DNA of 64,000 nt, taken from Longimycelium tulufanense (GTDB lineage Bacteria; Actinomycetota; Actinomycetes; Mycobacteriales; Pseudonocardiaceae). The stretch lies in assembly GCF_014645795.1 (NCBI RefSeq), contig NZ_BMMK01000001.1, forward strand, positions 1 to 64,000, in the 5' to 3' direction. Below the pieces are notes generated by a model that was not told where the DNA came from, made no database searches, and saw only the letters and a program-made list of their open reading frames with translations. Each line of letters starts with the position of its first letter. Within the stretch, counting starts at the first letter, position 1. Positions 33,571 to 43,056 of this stretch are shown one piece after another. A program made the translations under genes and the position numbers.

Positions 33571-34577
33571 CAACTCGACTCCCTCGAAGTTGCAGCGACA
33601 GCTTCGTTGTCGTGGCCGAGGTCGGTTCGCAACGTGTCCACACCGAAGTTGGTGGCGACCCAGTCGTCGTTGTACAGGGTTTCGACGTATCGCTCGCCGG
33701 CGTCGGGGGAGAGTGCGACGATTCGAGCACCGGCGGGGATTCCGCGCCAGCGGCGCAGCACGGCCGAGAGTACCGAGCCGGTGGAACCCCCGGCGAGGAG
33801 CCCGCGCTCCCGCGCTAACCAGCGGCAGGAGCGCACGGCGTCCCGCTCCGCGACGAGCATGATGTCGTCCACCGCGTCGGGTTCGCACAGCTGTGGCCGG
33901 CGGCTGGTGCCCAGGCCCGGGATTCGGCGCGGTCCCGGGGGAAATCCGAAGGTCACCGATCCGACGGCGTCGACAGCGACGATCCGGGTGTTCGGGGAAT
34001 GCTGCCGAAAGTAGGAGACGCAGCCCATCAGGGTTCCGGAGGTACCGACCCCCACGAACAGGTAGTCGACCTGGCCGAGCTCGTCCACGATGGCCTTCGC
34101 CGTGCGGTTCGCATGTACGCGCGGGTTGGCAGGGTTGGCGTACTGGTTCAGCCACACGAGGTCTGGGTTTCCCGCAAGACGTTTCTCGATGTACTCGATA
34201 CGGCTCCCCAGGTACCCACCGTTACGGTCGCGCCTGTCCACCATGACGACATCCGCACCGAACGAGCGCATCAAGGCAACGCTTTGCACGTTCGAGTTCG
34301 GGTCGGTCACGCAGGTGAACGGATAACCCTTGGCTGCGCAGGCCAGACTCAGTGCGATCCCCAGGTTTCCGGACGAGGACTCGATAACCCGAAACCCGCC
34401 ACGTAATCGCCCAAGACGTTCCGCGTCCTCCAGTAGACCGAGCGCGGTTTTCAGCTTGATCGATCCCGCCGGATTAAGCCACTCAAGCTTGAGGAGGAGC
34501 TCGCGACCTGGGGTCATGTCACTCAGGTTCAGAAAGATGTCGTTCGAAACTATGTCGTAAATGTGGTCGATGACCAA
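33570..34577 (-). CDS. sbnA: 2,3-diaminopropionate biosynthesis protein SbnA
   Basis: SbnA is a PLP enzyme of the cysteine-synthase family that joins O-phospho-L-serine with glutamate to give N-(1-amino-1-carboxy-2-ethyl)-glutamate, the first step to L-2,3-diaminopropionate. The 335-residue protein shows the PLP lysine in NPAGSIKLKTAL (Lys41), ESSSGNLGIAL for the carboxylate loop, GVGTSGTLMG for phosphate, and AGGSTGSVLSAVL near the end, all as in SbnA (326 residues). The TTG start at 34577 has TGGAGCAGG upstream. First gene of the sbnA-sbnB-lysE-carbamoyltransferase set. Sequence is visibly lower in G+C than the hut genes next door, suggesting acquisition by transfer. Confidence 0.92.
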   Translation of the reverse strand: MVIDHIYDIVSNDIFLNLSDMTPGRELLLKLEWLNPAGSIKLKTALGLLEDAERLGRLRGGFRVIESSSGNLGIALSLACAAKGYPFTCVTDPNSNVQSVALMRSFGADVVMVDRRDRNGGYLGSRIEYIEKRLAGNPDLVWLNQYANPANPRVHANRTAKAIVDELGQVDYLFVGVGTSGTLMGCVSYFRQHSPNTRIVAVDAVGSVTFGFPPGPRRIPGLGTSRRPQLCEPDAVDDIMLVAERDAVRSCRWLARERGLLAGGSTGSVLSAVLRRWRGIPAGARIVALSPDAGERYVETLYNDDWVATNFGVDTLRTDLGHDNEAVAATSRESS

Positions 34578-34982
34578 GACCTGCTCCAGAGGGTCTCAAG
34601 CGTGTGCTCGTGGCCCGGAAATACTCGGGAATACTGCAGTCTCCGCCGGGAGTGACAAGGTGCGGTCACATGGTGCACAAGTAATCCACGGGAAAGGCGC
34701 TGCATTTTTCGGCCGTTATGGACCGGCAGACGTCACTCGTCGGCACGGTACAAGAGCGCTCGTTGCGATCGACCCGAGCTGAGTATGACTCGTGTACCTT
34801 CCGCTGTACCCCCAGGTGTCAACGTTGGGTAACTGGATCATCACGTATCTGAAACAGATGGTTTCATTGTGAACATCGGGACGTCAACGGTGATCCACCC
34901 CACAATTGAAACCACGAGTGCGTTTATCGGTTGGCGACCTGGCGGTGTTCAGGGCGCACCGCGCGTAGTCGGCTCGTCTGAT
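34578..34982. other. promoter region of the diaminopropionate cluster
   Basis: About 400 bases between the sbnA start and the end of the IclR regulator gene, relatively A+T-rich and without a convincing gene. It contains the palindrome at 34850-34866 described separately. Confidence 0.5.
34850..34866. promoter_or_regulatory. palindrome, possible operator
   Basis: TGAAAC-AGATG-GTTTCA is a perfect 6-5-6 inverted repeat; it overlaps a second palindrome, ATCTG-AAA-CAGAT (34847-34859). It lies about 270 bases upstream of sbnA. The regulator is unknown. Confidence 0.35.
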
Positions 34983-35795
34983 TCACACGGTGCGGGCGTG
35001 GCCGCCGATGCGGGTGGTCAGCTCGGTGGCCGCCGCCTGCACCTCGACGGCCAGTTCCGGCCAGTCCGCGCCGCACTCGGGGCCTGGGTTGGCCGGCGTC
35101 GCGTCCGGGGTGCAGGTGTGGCGGAACGTCACACTGATCGCGGCCACCGGGCGGCTGCCGTGGTCGAACACGGGTGCGGCCACCGAGGCGAACCCGGCCG
35201 TGACACATCCGTCCTCGACGAACCAGCCGCGCCGGCGTTGCCCGGCCAACAGCCGGCGTAGCGCGGGCAGGTTGCGGGGTCCGCGGCCGGTGCGGTTCAC
35301 GAAACTGGCAGCACCCGGGAACAACGCTCTGACCTGGGCCGGAGGCAGGTGCGCCAGCATCGCCCTGCCGGAGGCCGGCAGGTGGGCGGGCAGCCGCACC
35401 CCCACGTCGGTGACCAGCGTCTGCGGTTGCCGCGGTTGCTCCCGGACCAGGTAGAGGGCCTCCGGGCCGTGCAGGACGCCCAGATGCGCCGTGCGTTCCA
35501 CCCGGTCCACCAGCCGCCGCAGCAGCGGGCGCGCCAGCCGTTCCAAGGGGTCGTGCCGCAGGTAGGCCGAACCCAGCTCGAAGGCGGCCACGCCCAGTCC
35601 GTACCGCCGTTCCTCGGGCAGGTGGGTGGCGAAACCGGTGGCGACCAGCTCGGACAGCAGGTGGTAGGTGGTCGACCTGGGCAGGCCCAGCTCGCGGGCA
35701 ACGGCTCCGGCCGACACCGGGCCGGCCCGGCTGGCCAGCAGCCGCAGCACGGCCAACCCGCGGCGCAGTGCGGGGACGTCGCTGCTGTCGCCCAT
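34983..35795 (-). CDS. IclR-family regulator of histidine utilisation (HutR-like)
   Basis: A 270-residue regulator with an N-terminal winged helix (about 10-70: VSAGAVARELGLPRSTTYHLLSEL) and a C-terminal IclR effector domain (ERTAHLGVLHGPEALYL, LPASGRAMLAHLPP, RGWFVEDGCVTAGFASVAAPVFDHGSRPVAAISV). It is divergent from hutH, 125 bases away. IclR-type HutR proteins control hut operons in Corynebacterium, so local control by histidine or urocanate is likely. ATG 35795 follows GAAGGGGAAC; an in-frame start 36 bases upstream is weaker. Confidence 0.9.
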   Translation of the reverse strand: MGDSSDVPALRRGLAVLRLLASRAGPVSAGAVARELGLPRSTTYHLLSELVATGFATHLPEERRYGLGVAAFELGSAYLRHDPLERLARPLLRRLVDRVERTAHLGVLHGPEALYLVREQPRQPQTLVTDVGVRLPAHLPASGRAMLAHLPPAQVRALFPGAASFVNRTGRGPRNLPALRRLLAGQRRRGWFVEDGCVTAGFASVAAPVFDHGSRPVAAISVTFRHTCTPDATPANPGPECGADWPELAVEVQAAATELTTRIGGHARTV

Positions 35796-35850
35796 CCGGC
35801 GTTCCCCTTCCGGCTGAACCTGCTGGCCCACCCGGGCCAGCGAGGCGGGC

Positions 35851-35915
35851 GTCTGGCATCCCAGACAGTGTCACCCCTACCGGGCTTCTGCCGCATCCCA
35901 CCGGGAGTTGGGATG
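35851..35915. promoter_or_regulatory. candidate operators in the hutR-hutH intergenic region
   Basis: GTCTGG-CATC-CCAGAC (35851-35866) is a perfect 6-4-6 palindrome. A second inverted repeat, CATCCCA (35894-35900) with TGGGATG (35909-35915), sits directly before the hutH ribosome-binding site. Both contain CATCCCA. They are good candidates for binding of the divergent IclR protein. Confidence 0.55.
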
Positions 35916-35920
35916 GAGGC

Positions 35921-37489
35921 ATGCAGCAGACGGTGCACGTCGGGCGCGGACCGGTCACCCGCGAGCAGGTGCTCGCGGTGGCACGCGGGGGTGCCCGGGT
36001 CGAGCTCACGCCCGAGGCGTTGGCCGCCCTGGCCACGAGCCGGGCCCACGTCGAGGCGCTGGCCGCCGCCGAGCGGCCCACCTACGGCGTCTCCACCGGC
36101 TTCGGGGCGCTGGCGGTACGGCACATCCCCACGGACCTGCGGGCCGCCCTGCAGCGCTCACTGGTCCGGTCCCACGCCGCCGGGGCGGGACCGGCCGTCG
36201 AGCCGGAGGTCGTGCGCGCGTTGATGCTGCTCCGGCTGAGCACCCTCGCCACCGGGCACACCGGCGTGCAGCCGGAGACGGCGAAGGCACTGGCGGCCAT
36301 GCTCAGCGCCGGCATCGTGCCCGTGGTGCACGAGTACGGATCGCTGGGCTGTTCCGGCGACCTCGCCCCGTTGGCCGCCGTCGCGCTCGCCCTGACCGGC
36401 GAGGGCGAGGTGCTGGCCGGGGACGGGACCCGCCTGCCCGCGCGAGAGGCGCTGGCCGGCGCCGGGATCGAACCCGTCCAGCTGGCCGAGAAGGAGGGCC
36501 TGGCCCTCATCAACGGCACCGACGGCATGCTCGGCATGCTCGTGATGGCCGCCGCCGACCTCGCCCGGCTGCTGGACGTGGCGGACGTGACCGCCGCGAT
36601 GAGCGTTGAGGCGCTGCTGGGCACCGACCGTGTCTTCGCCGCGGACATCCAGGCGTTGCGGCCGCACCCCGGCCAGGCCCGCTCGGCGGCGCGGATGCGG
36701 GCGGCCATGGCGGGCTCGAAGATCGTGGAGAGCCACCGCGGGCCCGACTGCACCCGCGTGCAGGACGCCTACTCGCTGCGCTGCGCGCCCCAGGTCCACG
36801 GCGCCGCCCGCGACACCCTCGCCCACTGCGAGACCGTCGCCGACCGGGAACTGGCCTCCGCGGTGGACAACCCGGCCGTGTTGCCCGATGGTCGCGTCGA
36901 ATCCAACGGCAACTTCCACGGTGCCCCAGTGGCTTACGCGCTCGACTTCCTGGCCATCCCGGTCGCGGACGTGTCGAGCATGGCCGAGCGTCGTACCGAC
37001 CGGTTCCTGGACGTGGCGCGTTCCCACGGCCTGCCGGCGTTTCTCGCCGACGACCCGGGTGTGGACTCCGGGCACATGATCGCCCAGTACACGCAGGCCG
37101 CGATCGTGTCCGAGCTGAAGCGGCTGGCCATGCCGGCGTCGGTCGACTCCATCCCCAGCTCCGCCATGCAGGAGGACCACGTCTCCATGGGGTGGTCGGC
37201 CGCGCGCAAGCTGCGGCGCGCCCTGGACGGGATGACCACGGTGCTGGCCGTCGAGCTGCTCACGGCCGCCCGTGCGCTGGACCTACGAGCGCCGTTGCAG
37301 CCGGCACCGGCCACCGCGGCCGCGCTCGAGGCGTTGCGGGAGCGCGTTCCGGGGCCGGGGCCGGACCGTCACCTGGCACCCGAGATCGTCGCCGCTGAGG
37401 AGCTGATCCGGTCGGGCGCGTTGCTGGCCGCGGTCGAGCCGCACATCCGGGCGGCGCTGGAGGACGAGGTAGCCGGGAGCGGGTCGTGA
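35921..37489 (+). CDS. hutH: histidine ammonia-lyase
   Basis: Removes ammonia from L-histidine to give trans-urocanate, the first step of the pathway. The 522-residue protein has [11 protein letters not shown] with the catalytic Tyr, and the self-cyclising triad within [19 protein letters not shown]. The first triad residue is Cys144, then Ser145-Gly146; Ala is more common at that position elsewhere, but the cyclisation chemistry (MIO group) needs only Ser and Gly. Further motifs are [34 protein letters not shown] and [18 protein letters not shown] 35921 follows GGATGGAGGC. First gene of hutH-hutU-M20-hutF-hutI. Confidence 0.97.
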   Translation: MQQTVHVGRGPVTREQVLAVARGGARVELTPEALAALATSRAHVEALAAAERPTYGVSTGFGALAVRHIPTDLRAALQRSLVRSHAAGAGPAVEPEVVRALMLLRLSTLATGHTGVQPETAKALAAMLSAGIVPVVHEYGSLGCSGDLAPLAAVALALTGEGEVLAGDGTRLPAREALAGAGIEPVQLAEKEGLALINGTDGMLGMLVMAAADLARLLDVADVTAAMSVEALLGTDRVFAADIQALRPHPGQARSAARMRAAMAGSKIVESHRGPDCTRVQDAYSLRCAPQVHGAARDTLAHCETVADRELASAVDNPAVLPDGRVESNGNFHGAPVAYALDFLAIPVADVSSMAERRTDRFLDVARSHGLPAFLADDPGVDSGHMIAQYTQAAIVSELKRLAMPASVDSIPSSAMQEDHVSMGWSAARKLRRALDGMTTVLAVELLTAARALDLRAPLQPAPATAAALEALRERVPGPGPDRHLAPEIVAAEELIRSGALLAAVEPHIRAALEDEVAGSGS

Positions 37490-37574
37490 GCGCATCGTTG
37501 CTGCTCCGGCTCGCGGCCGGGGAACGAGTGGCAAGAACCGGGTTCGAGTGTCCTGCGGAAGACAGGAGGAAGTC

Positions 37575-39242
37575 GTGAGTGCAGAAGGCAAGGGCCGCGT
37601 CGTCCGTGCCGCGCGGGGAATCCAGCTCACCGCGAAGGGCTGGGCCACCGAGGCCCCGCTGCGGATGCTGCACAACAACCTCGACCCGGAGGTGGCCGAG
37701 CGCCCCGAGGACCTCGTTGTCTACGGCGGCACCGGGAAGGCGGCCCGGGACTGGGCGAGCTTCGACGCGATCACGCGGGAGCTCACCGCACTCGGCGAGG
37801 ACGAGACTTTGCTGGTGCAGTCCGGTAAGCCGGTGGGCGTGCTGCGTACCCACGAGTGGGCGCCGCGGGTGCTGATCGCGAACGCGAATCTGGTGCCGGA
37901 GTGGGCGACCTGGCCGGAGTTCCGCCGGTTGGACGCGCTCGGCCTCACCATGTACGGACAGATGACCGCCGGATCCTGGATTTACATTGGAACGCAAGGG
38001 ATCCTGCAGGGAACGTACGAGACCTTCGCGGCCGTGGCGCAGAAGCGTTTCGGTGGCACGCTGCGCGGCACGTTGACGGTCACCGCCGGGCTCGGCGGTA
38101 TGGGCGGTGCCCAGCCACTGGCCGTGACGATGAACGAGGGCGTCGTGCTGGTCATCGAGTGCGACCCGGAGCGGGCGCAACGCCGGGTGGAGACGCGGTA
38201 CCTCGACGAGATCGCCGACGACCTCGACGACGCCGTGCGCCGGGTGGAGGCGGCCAGGCGCGAGCGGCGGCCGCTGTCGGTGGGCGTGATCGGCAACGCC
38301 GCCGAGGTGCTGCCGGAGCTGCTGCGGCGCGGCGTCGAGGTGGACATCGTGACCGACCAGACCTCGGCCCACGACCCGCTGTCCTACCTGCCCAAGAGTG
38401 TCGCGCTGGAGGACTGGCACGACTACGCGTCGGCCAAGCCGGACGAGTTCACCGACCGTGCCCGCGAGTCCATGGCCGACCACGTCGACGCGATGATCGG
38501 GTTTCTCGACCGTGGCGCCGAGGTGTTCGACTACGGCAACTCGATCCGCGGCGAGGCGAAGCTGGGCGGCTGCGAGCGCGCCTTCGACTTCCCCGGGTTC
38601 GTCCCGGCCTACATCCGGCCGCTGTTCTGCGACGGCAAGGGGCCGTTCCGGTGGGCCGCGCTTTCCGGTGACCCCAGGGACATCGCCGCCACGGACCGGG
38701 CGATTCTGGAGCTGTTCCCGGACAACGAGCCGCTGGCGCGGTGGATCCGGATGGCGGGGGAGCGGGTCGCGTTCCAGGGCCTGCCGGCCCGGATCTGCTG
38801 GCTCGGCTACGGCGAGCGGCACCTGGCCGGTCTGCGGTTCAACGAGATGGTCGCCTCCGGCGAGCTGTCCGCTCCGGTCGTGATCGGTCGGGACCACCTG
38901 GACTGCGGCTCGGTCGCCTCGCCGTACCGGGAGACCGAGGGCATGGCCGACGGCTCGGACGCGATCGCCGACTGGCCGCTGCTCAACGCGCTGGTCAACA
39001 CCGCTTCCGGGGCTACGTGGGTGTCGATCCACCACGGCGGTGGCGTCGGTATGGGACGGTCGATCCACGCCGGTCAGGTCACCGTCGCCGACGGTACCGA
39101 GCTGGCCGCACAGAAGGTGGAACGGGTACTCACCAATGACCCGGCGATGGGTGTGCTGCGGCACGTCGACGCCGGCTACGAGCGGGCTGCGACGGTCGCG
39201 GTGGAGCGAGGTGTCCGCGTGCCGATGAAGGACGCGAAGTGA
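37575..39242 (+). CDS. hutU: urocanate hydratase
   Basis: Hydrates urocanate to imidazolonepropionate with a tightly bound NAD+ as electrophile. The length of 555 residues fits the family (about 555). Visible landmarks are [13 protein letters not shown] near the N-terminus, [47 protein letters not shown], the NAD region [17 protein letters not shown], the [15 protein letters not shown] segment, and [19 protein letters not shown]. (Segments longer than the allowed run are given in parts: [10 protein letters not shown], then [18 protein letters not shown].) GTG 37575 is preceded by ACAGGAGGAA. It lies 85 bases after hutH; its stop overlaps the next gene (GTGA). Confidence 0.97.
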   Translation: MSAEGKGRVVRAARGIQLTAKGWATEAPLRMLHNNLDPEVAERPEDLVVYGGTGKAARDWASFDAITRELTALGEDETLLVQSGKPVGVLRTHEWAPRVLIANANLVPEWATWPEFRRLDALGLTMYGQMTAGSWIYIGTQGILQGTYETFAAVAQKRFGGTLRGTLTVTAGLGGMGGAQPLAVTMNEGVVLVIECDPERAQRRVETRYLDEIADDLDDAVRRVEAARRERRPLSVGVIGNAAEVLPELLRRGVEVDIVTDQTSAHDPLSYLPKSVALEDWHDYASAKPDEFTDRARESMADHVDAMIGFLDRGAEVFDYGNSIRGEAKLGGCERAFDFPGFVPAYIRPLFCDGKGPFRWAALSGDPRDIAATDRAILELFPDNEPLARWIRMAGERVAFQGLPARICWLGYGERHLAGLRFNEMVASGELSAPVVIGRDHLDCGSVASPYRETEGMADGSDAIADWPLLNALVNTASGATWVSIHHGGGVGMGRSIHAGQVTVADGTELAAQKVERVLTNDPAMGVLRHVDAGYERAATVAVERGVRVPMKDAK

Positions 39243-40519
39243 CGATGGGTGCGCAACCACGGCCGGGTGCCTCGGCGCCCGGCCCCTCCGGGGCGTCCGG
39301 AACGTCCGCCGCTTCGGCGACCGGGCTGCTGGCCGCGATCGCCGACGTCGGCGTGGACCGGGTCCGCGGTGGCTACTCGCGGCACGGGTTCGACCGCGCG
39401 GAGCTGGCGCTGCGGGAGTGGTTCGTGGCCGAGTCGCGAGCGCGAGGGCTCGACGTCGAGGTGGACCGGAACGGCAACCTGTGGGCGTGGTGGGGGAAAC
39501 CCGGCCCGAACGCCCTGATCACCGGGAGCCACCTGGACTCCGTTCCTGGGGGCGGTGCGTTCGATGGCCCGCTCGGGGTGGTGTCTGCTCTCGCCGCGGT
39601 GGATCTGTTGCGTGCTCGGGGGTTTGTCCCGTCTCGGCCGTTTGCGGTGGTCGTGTTCGCCGAGGAGGAAGGTGGCCGGTTCGGTGTGCCGTGCCTCGGG
39701 TCACGGTTGCTCGCCGGGACGATCGATGCTGACACGGCCCGGCGGCTGCGCGACCCCGAAGGCACCACGTTGGCCGATGCCATGCGGAAGGCGGGGCTGG
39801 CGCCGGAACGGCTGGGCAGGGACGAGGAGTCGCTGTCCCGTATCGGGTGCTTCGTCGAACTGCACGTGGAGCAGGGGCGCGGGCTGATCGACCTGGGTCG
39901 CCCGGTGGGGGTCGCATCGTCGATCCTCGCGCACGGTCGTTGGCGATTCCAGTTCACCGGCGAGGGGAACCACGCTGGTGCCACACCCATCACCGACCGG
40001 CACGACCCGATGCTTCCCGCGTCCCAACTGGTGTTGGCCGCTCGGCGCGCGGCGGCCGCCGCGGTGGGTTCCCGGGCGACCATTGGCCGCATCGTTCCGG
40101 TTCCCGGCGGTACCAACGTCATAGCGTCCACTGTGGACTGCTGGCTGGACGCGCGGGCGAGTGATGACGCCACGACCCGATCTCTTGTCACCGAGATCGA
40201 GGCGGCTGCTCGGGACGCGGCGGCGGCCGAGGGGTGCCGGCTGGAGGTCACCGAGGAGTCCTACGGTGACACCGTGATCTTCGATCCCGCATTGCGCGAC
40301 GAGCTGGCCGGGCTGCTCGACGACGCGCCGGCCCTGCCTACCGGGGCGGGGCACGACGCCGGGGTCCTGGCGTCCCAGGTGCCCACCGCGATGTTGTTCG
40401 TGCGCAACCCCACCGGCGTCAGCCACGCGCCGGCCGAGCATGCCGAACCGGACGACTGCGAGGCCGGGGTCGCAGCCTTGGCGAAGGTCCTGGAACACCT
40501 GGCAGGGAGCGAACGGTGA
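39239..40519 (+). CDS. M20-family amidohydrolase, probable N-formylglutamate deformylase of the hut operon
   Basis: A 426-residue zinc amidohydrolase of the allantoate/N-carbamoyl-amino-acid hydrolase branch of M20. Metal and catalytic motifs: [38 protein letters not shown], a dimerisation segment with [14 protein letters not shown], and [18 protein letters not shown]. The start GTG 39239 overlaps the hutU stop and its own stop overlaps hutF (both GTGA), so it is an integral hut gene. HutF yields N-formylglutamate, and no HutG deformylase is encoded here; this enzyme probably cleaves that amide. The alternative, allantoate or N-carbamoyl hydrolase activity, is what sequence comparison alone would suggest. 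Confidence 0.85.
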   Translation: MTMGAQPRPGASAPGPSGASGTSAASATGLLAAIADVGVDRVRGGYSRHGFDRAELALREWFVAESRARGLDVEVDRNGNLWAWWGKPGPNALITGSHLDSVPGGGAFDGPLGVVSALAAVDLLRARGFVPSRPFAVVVFAEEEGGRFGVPCLGSRLLAGTIDADTARRLRDPEGTTLADAMRKAGLAPERLGRDEESLSRIGCFVELHVEQGRGLIDLGRPVGVASSILAHGRWRFQFTGEGNHAGATPITDRHDPMLPASQLVLAARRAAAAAVGSRATIGRIVPVPGGTNVIASTVDCWLDARASDDATTRSLVTEIEAAARDAAAAEGCRLEVTEESYGDTVIFDPALRDELAGLLDDAPALPTGAGHDAGVLASQVPTAMLFVRNPTGVSHAPAEHAEPDDCEAGVAALAKVLEHLAGSER

Positions 40520-41838
40520 GCAACACCGCGTACTGGTGCGAGCGGGCCTGGCTGCCAACTGGGATCGCCGATGGCGTCCTGGTACGGGCGGGTGAGGACG
40601 GCCGGGCGTGGGAAGTGTCCAGAGTGGACACTCCGCCCCTGGGTGCGCACCGGCTGCACGGTGTGGTTCTTCCCGGTTTCGCCAACGCACACTCGCATGC
40701 CTTCCATCGCGCGCTCCGGGGTCGGACCCACGGCGGGGGCGGCACTTTCTGGACGTGGCGGCAGGGCATGTACGCGCTGGCCGAGCGGTTGGATCCCGAC
40801 AGCTACCTGGAGCTGGCTCGTGCCGTCTACGCGGAGATGGCCCTGGCGGGGGTGTCCTGCGTCGGGGAGTTCCACTATCTGCACCACGCTCCGGGCGGGG
40901 CTCCTTATGCCGACCCGAACGCGATGGGGGAAGCGTTGCGGGAGGCTGCGGCTGACGCGGGAATCCGGCTGACGCTGCTCGACACCTGCTATCTGGCCGG
41001 GGGTATCGGCGAGGAACTGGCGGACACGCAACTGAGGTTCGGCGACGGCACACCTCAGGCGTGGGCCGGGCGCGTGGCCGCGCTGCGTGAGGACGACACC
41101 ACCAGGATCGGCGCGGCTATCCATTCCGTGCGGGCCGTTCCGCGGGACGCGTTGGCGGATGTCGTGGCGGGTGCTCCCGCTGAGCGGCCGCTTCACGTCC
41201 ACCTGTCCGAGCAGCCTGCGGAGAACGAGGCATGTCTGGCCGCATACGGGCGCACTCCGACCGCCGTGCTCCATGACGCTGGCGTGCTTTCGCCGCGGAC
41301 GACGGCGGTTCATGCCACCCACCTCACCGAGCATGACATCGAGCTGCTGGGGAGCGCCGGTTCCATGGCGTGCTTCTGCCCGACGACCGAGGGCGATCTG
41401 GCGGACGGCATCGGCCCGGCGCGGGATCTCGTTGACGCTGGTTGCCGGTTGTCGCTGGGCAGTGACCAGCATGCGGTCCTTGATCCGTTGCAGGAGGCGC
41501 GGGCGCTGGAGCATGGCGCGCGGATGCGCAGCCATCGGCGCGGCTGCTTCAGCCCGGACGAGCTGCTCCGGGCCGCGACGAGCGACGGGCACGACAGCCT
41601 CGGCTGGGCCGGCGACGGCCGGATCGCGGTGGGAGCGCACTGCGATCTCGTGGCGGTTCGCACTGATACACCGCGGACGGCTGGGGCGTTGCCGGAGCAG
41701 ATCTTGCTTGCCGCCGCCGCGGCCGACATTGACACGGTCGTGGTCGGTGGTCGGGTGGTGGCGCGGCAGGGGCGGCACGAGACTCTGGGAGAGGTAGGCC
41801 GGTTGCTGGCCGAGGCGATCGAAGGGCTGTGGCGGTGA
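40516..41838 (+). CDS. hutF: formimidoylglutamate deiminase
   Basis: Converts N-formimino-L-glutamate to N-formyl-L-glutamate and ammonia. A 440-residue amidohydrolase-superfamily enzyme with the metal motif [24 protein letters not shown], the [16 protein letters not shown] segment with the metal His and the substrate region, [15 protein letters not shown], and [18 protein letters not shown] with the metal Asp. These are specific for HutF rather than general deaminases. Translationally coupled to the M20 gene before and to hutI behind (TGATG at 41836-41840). Confidence 0.95.
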   Translation: MSNTAYWCERAWLPTGIADGVLVRAGEDGRAWEVSRVDTPPLGAHRLHGVVLPGFANAHSHAFHRALRGRTHGGGGTFWTWRQGMYALAERLDPDSYLELARAVYAEMALAGVSCVGEFHYLHHAPGGAPYADPNAMGEALREAAADAGIRLTLLDTCYLAGGIGEELADTQLRFGDGTPQAWAGRVAALREDDTTRIGAAIHSVRAVPRDALADVVAGAPAERPLHVHLSEQPAENEACLAAYGRTPTAVLHDAGVLSPRTTAVHATHLTEHDIELLGSAGSMACFCPTTEGDLADGIGPARDLVDAGCRLSLGSDQHAVLDPLQEARALEHGARMRSHRRGCFSPDELLRAATSDGHDSLGWAGDGRIAVGAHCDLVAVRTDTPRTAGALPEQILLAAAAADIDTVVVGGRVVARQGRHETLGEVGRLLAEAIEGLWR

Positions 41839-43004
41839 TGATGGCTCCGACCGTGCTCATCACCGGGATCGGTGAGCTCACCACGAACGACGACGAGCTC
41901 GGCCAGCTGCGCGACGCGGCGCTGGTGCTGGACGGGGAGCGCGTCGCGTGGGTCGGTCCCGCCGCCCAGGCGCCCGACGCCGACGAGCGGGTGGACGTCG
42001 AGGGTCGGGCGGTGCTGCCTGGTTGGGTGGACAGCCACACCCACCTTGTGTTCGCCGGTGACCGGACGGCGGAGTTCGCCGCGCGCATGGCCGGCGAGCC
42101 GTACCAGGCCGGCGGTATCGCCGTGACCGTGGCCGCGACCCGGGCCGCGAGCGACTCGGACCTGGCGGACGGCGTTCGGCGGCATGTGGCGGAATCCGTG
42201 AGCCAGGGGACCACGTATCTGGAGACCAAGACCGGGTACGGGTTGACGGTCGAGGACGAGGTGCGTTCGGCGCGCTTGGCCGGCGAGTACGTCGACGAGG
42301 TGACGTTCCTCGGGGCGCATTTGGTGCCGGAGGACTGGGACGGCGACGAGTACGTGCGCCTGGTCTGTGGCGAGATGCTTGATGCGGTGGCGCCGCATGT
42401 GCGTTGGGCCGATGTCTTCTGTGAGAGCGGGGCGTTCGACGAGGAGCAGTCGCGGGCCGTGCTGCAGGCCGCGAAGAAGCGGGGGCTTGGCCTGAGGGTG
42501 CACGGGAACCAGCTAGGCCCGGGGCCGGGCGTGCAGTTGGCTGTGGAGCTCGGGGCGGCCAGCGTCGACCACTGCACCTACTTGGAGAGCAACGACATCG
42601 AGGCGTTGGCCGAGTCCGACACCGTCGCCACGCTGTTGCCTGCCTGCGACCTGTCGACACGGCAGCCCTTGGCCAACGCGCGGGATCTGATCGACACCGG
42701 TGCGACGATCGCTTTGGCCTCGAACTGCAACCCTGGCTCCTCCTACACCTCTTCGATGGCGTTCTGCGTGGCGACCGCCGTGCTCCAAATGCACCTGAGC
42801 GTGGCGGAAGCTGTCCGCGCTGCTACCTGGGGCGGCGCCCGCGCGTTGCGGCGCGAGTCGGGTGATGACGCGATTGGCGTCCTCGGCCCCGGTGCCCGCG
42901 CTGACGTTCATGTCCTCGACGCGCCGAGCACCACCTGGCTCGCCTACCGCCCCGGTGTGCCCATGACCCACGCTGTCTGGCGCAAGGGCACCCGCGTCCG
43001 CTGA
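41838..43004 (+). CDS. hutI: imidazolonepropionase
   Basis: Opens the ring of 4-imidazolone-5-propionate to give N-formimino-L-glutamate. 388 residues, amidohydrolase superfamily, with [76 protein letters not shown] and [16 protein letters not shown], all family hallmarks. The start could be ATG 41838 (overlapping the hutF stop) or ATG 41841. Last gene of the operon; convergent with ltrA 52 bases away, and no obvious hairpin was found between them. Confidence 0.95.
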   Translation: MMAPTVLITGIGELTTNDDELGQLRDAALVLDGERVAWVGPAAQAPDADERVDVEGRAVLPGWVDSHTHLVFAGDRTAEFAARMAGEPYQAGGIAVTVAATRAASDSDLADGVRRHVAESVSQGTTYLETKTGYGLTVEDEVRSARLAGEYVDEVTFLGAHLVPEDWDGDEYVRLVCGEMLDAVAPHVRWADVFCESGAFDEEQSRAVLQAAKKRGLGLRVHGNQLGPGPGVQLAVELGAASVDHCTYLESNDIEALAESDTVATLLPACDLSTRQPLANARDLIDTGATIALASNCNPGSSYTSSMAFCVATAVLQMHLSVAEAVRAATWGGARALRRESGDDAIGVLGPGARADVHVLDAPSTTWLAYRPGVPMTHAVWRKGTRVR

Positions 43005-43056
43005 ACGCAGTCCTTGGTGCCGGCACACCGAGAACGATGTCGTGGCCCATCCGTGC

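Noticed and set aside
34570-35000. Idea that the IclR regulator controls the diaminopropionate cluster
   Set aside because: It is divergent from hutH with palindromes in that gap, and 400 bases with its own palindrome separate its end from sbnA; control of hut is the better explanation.
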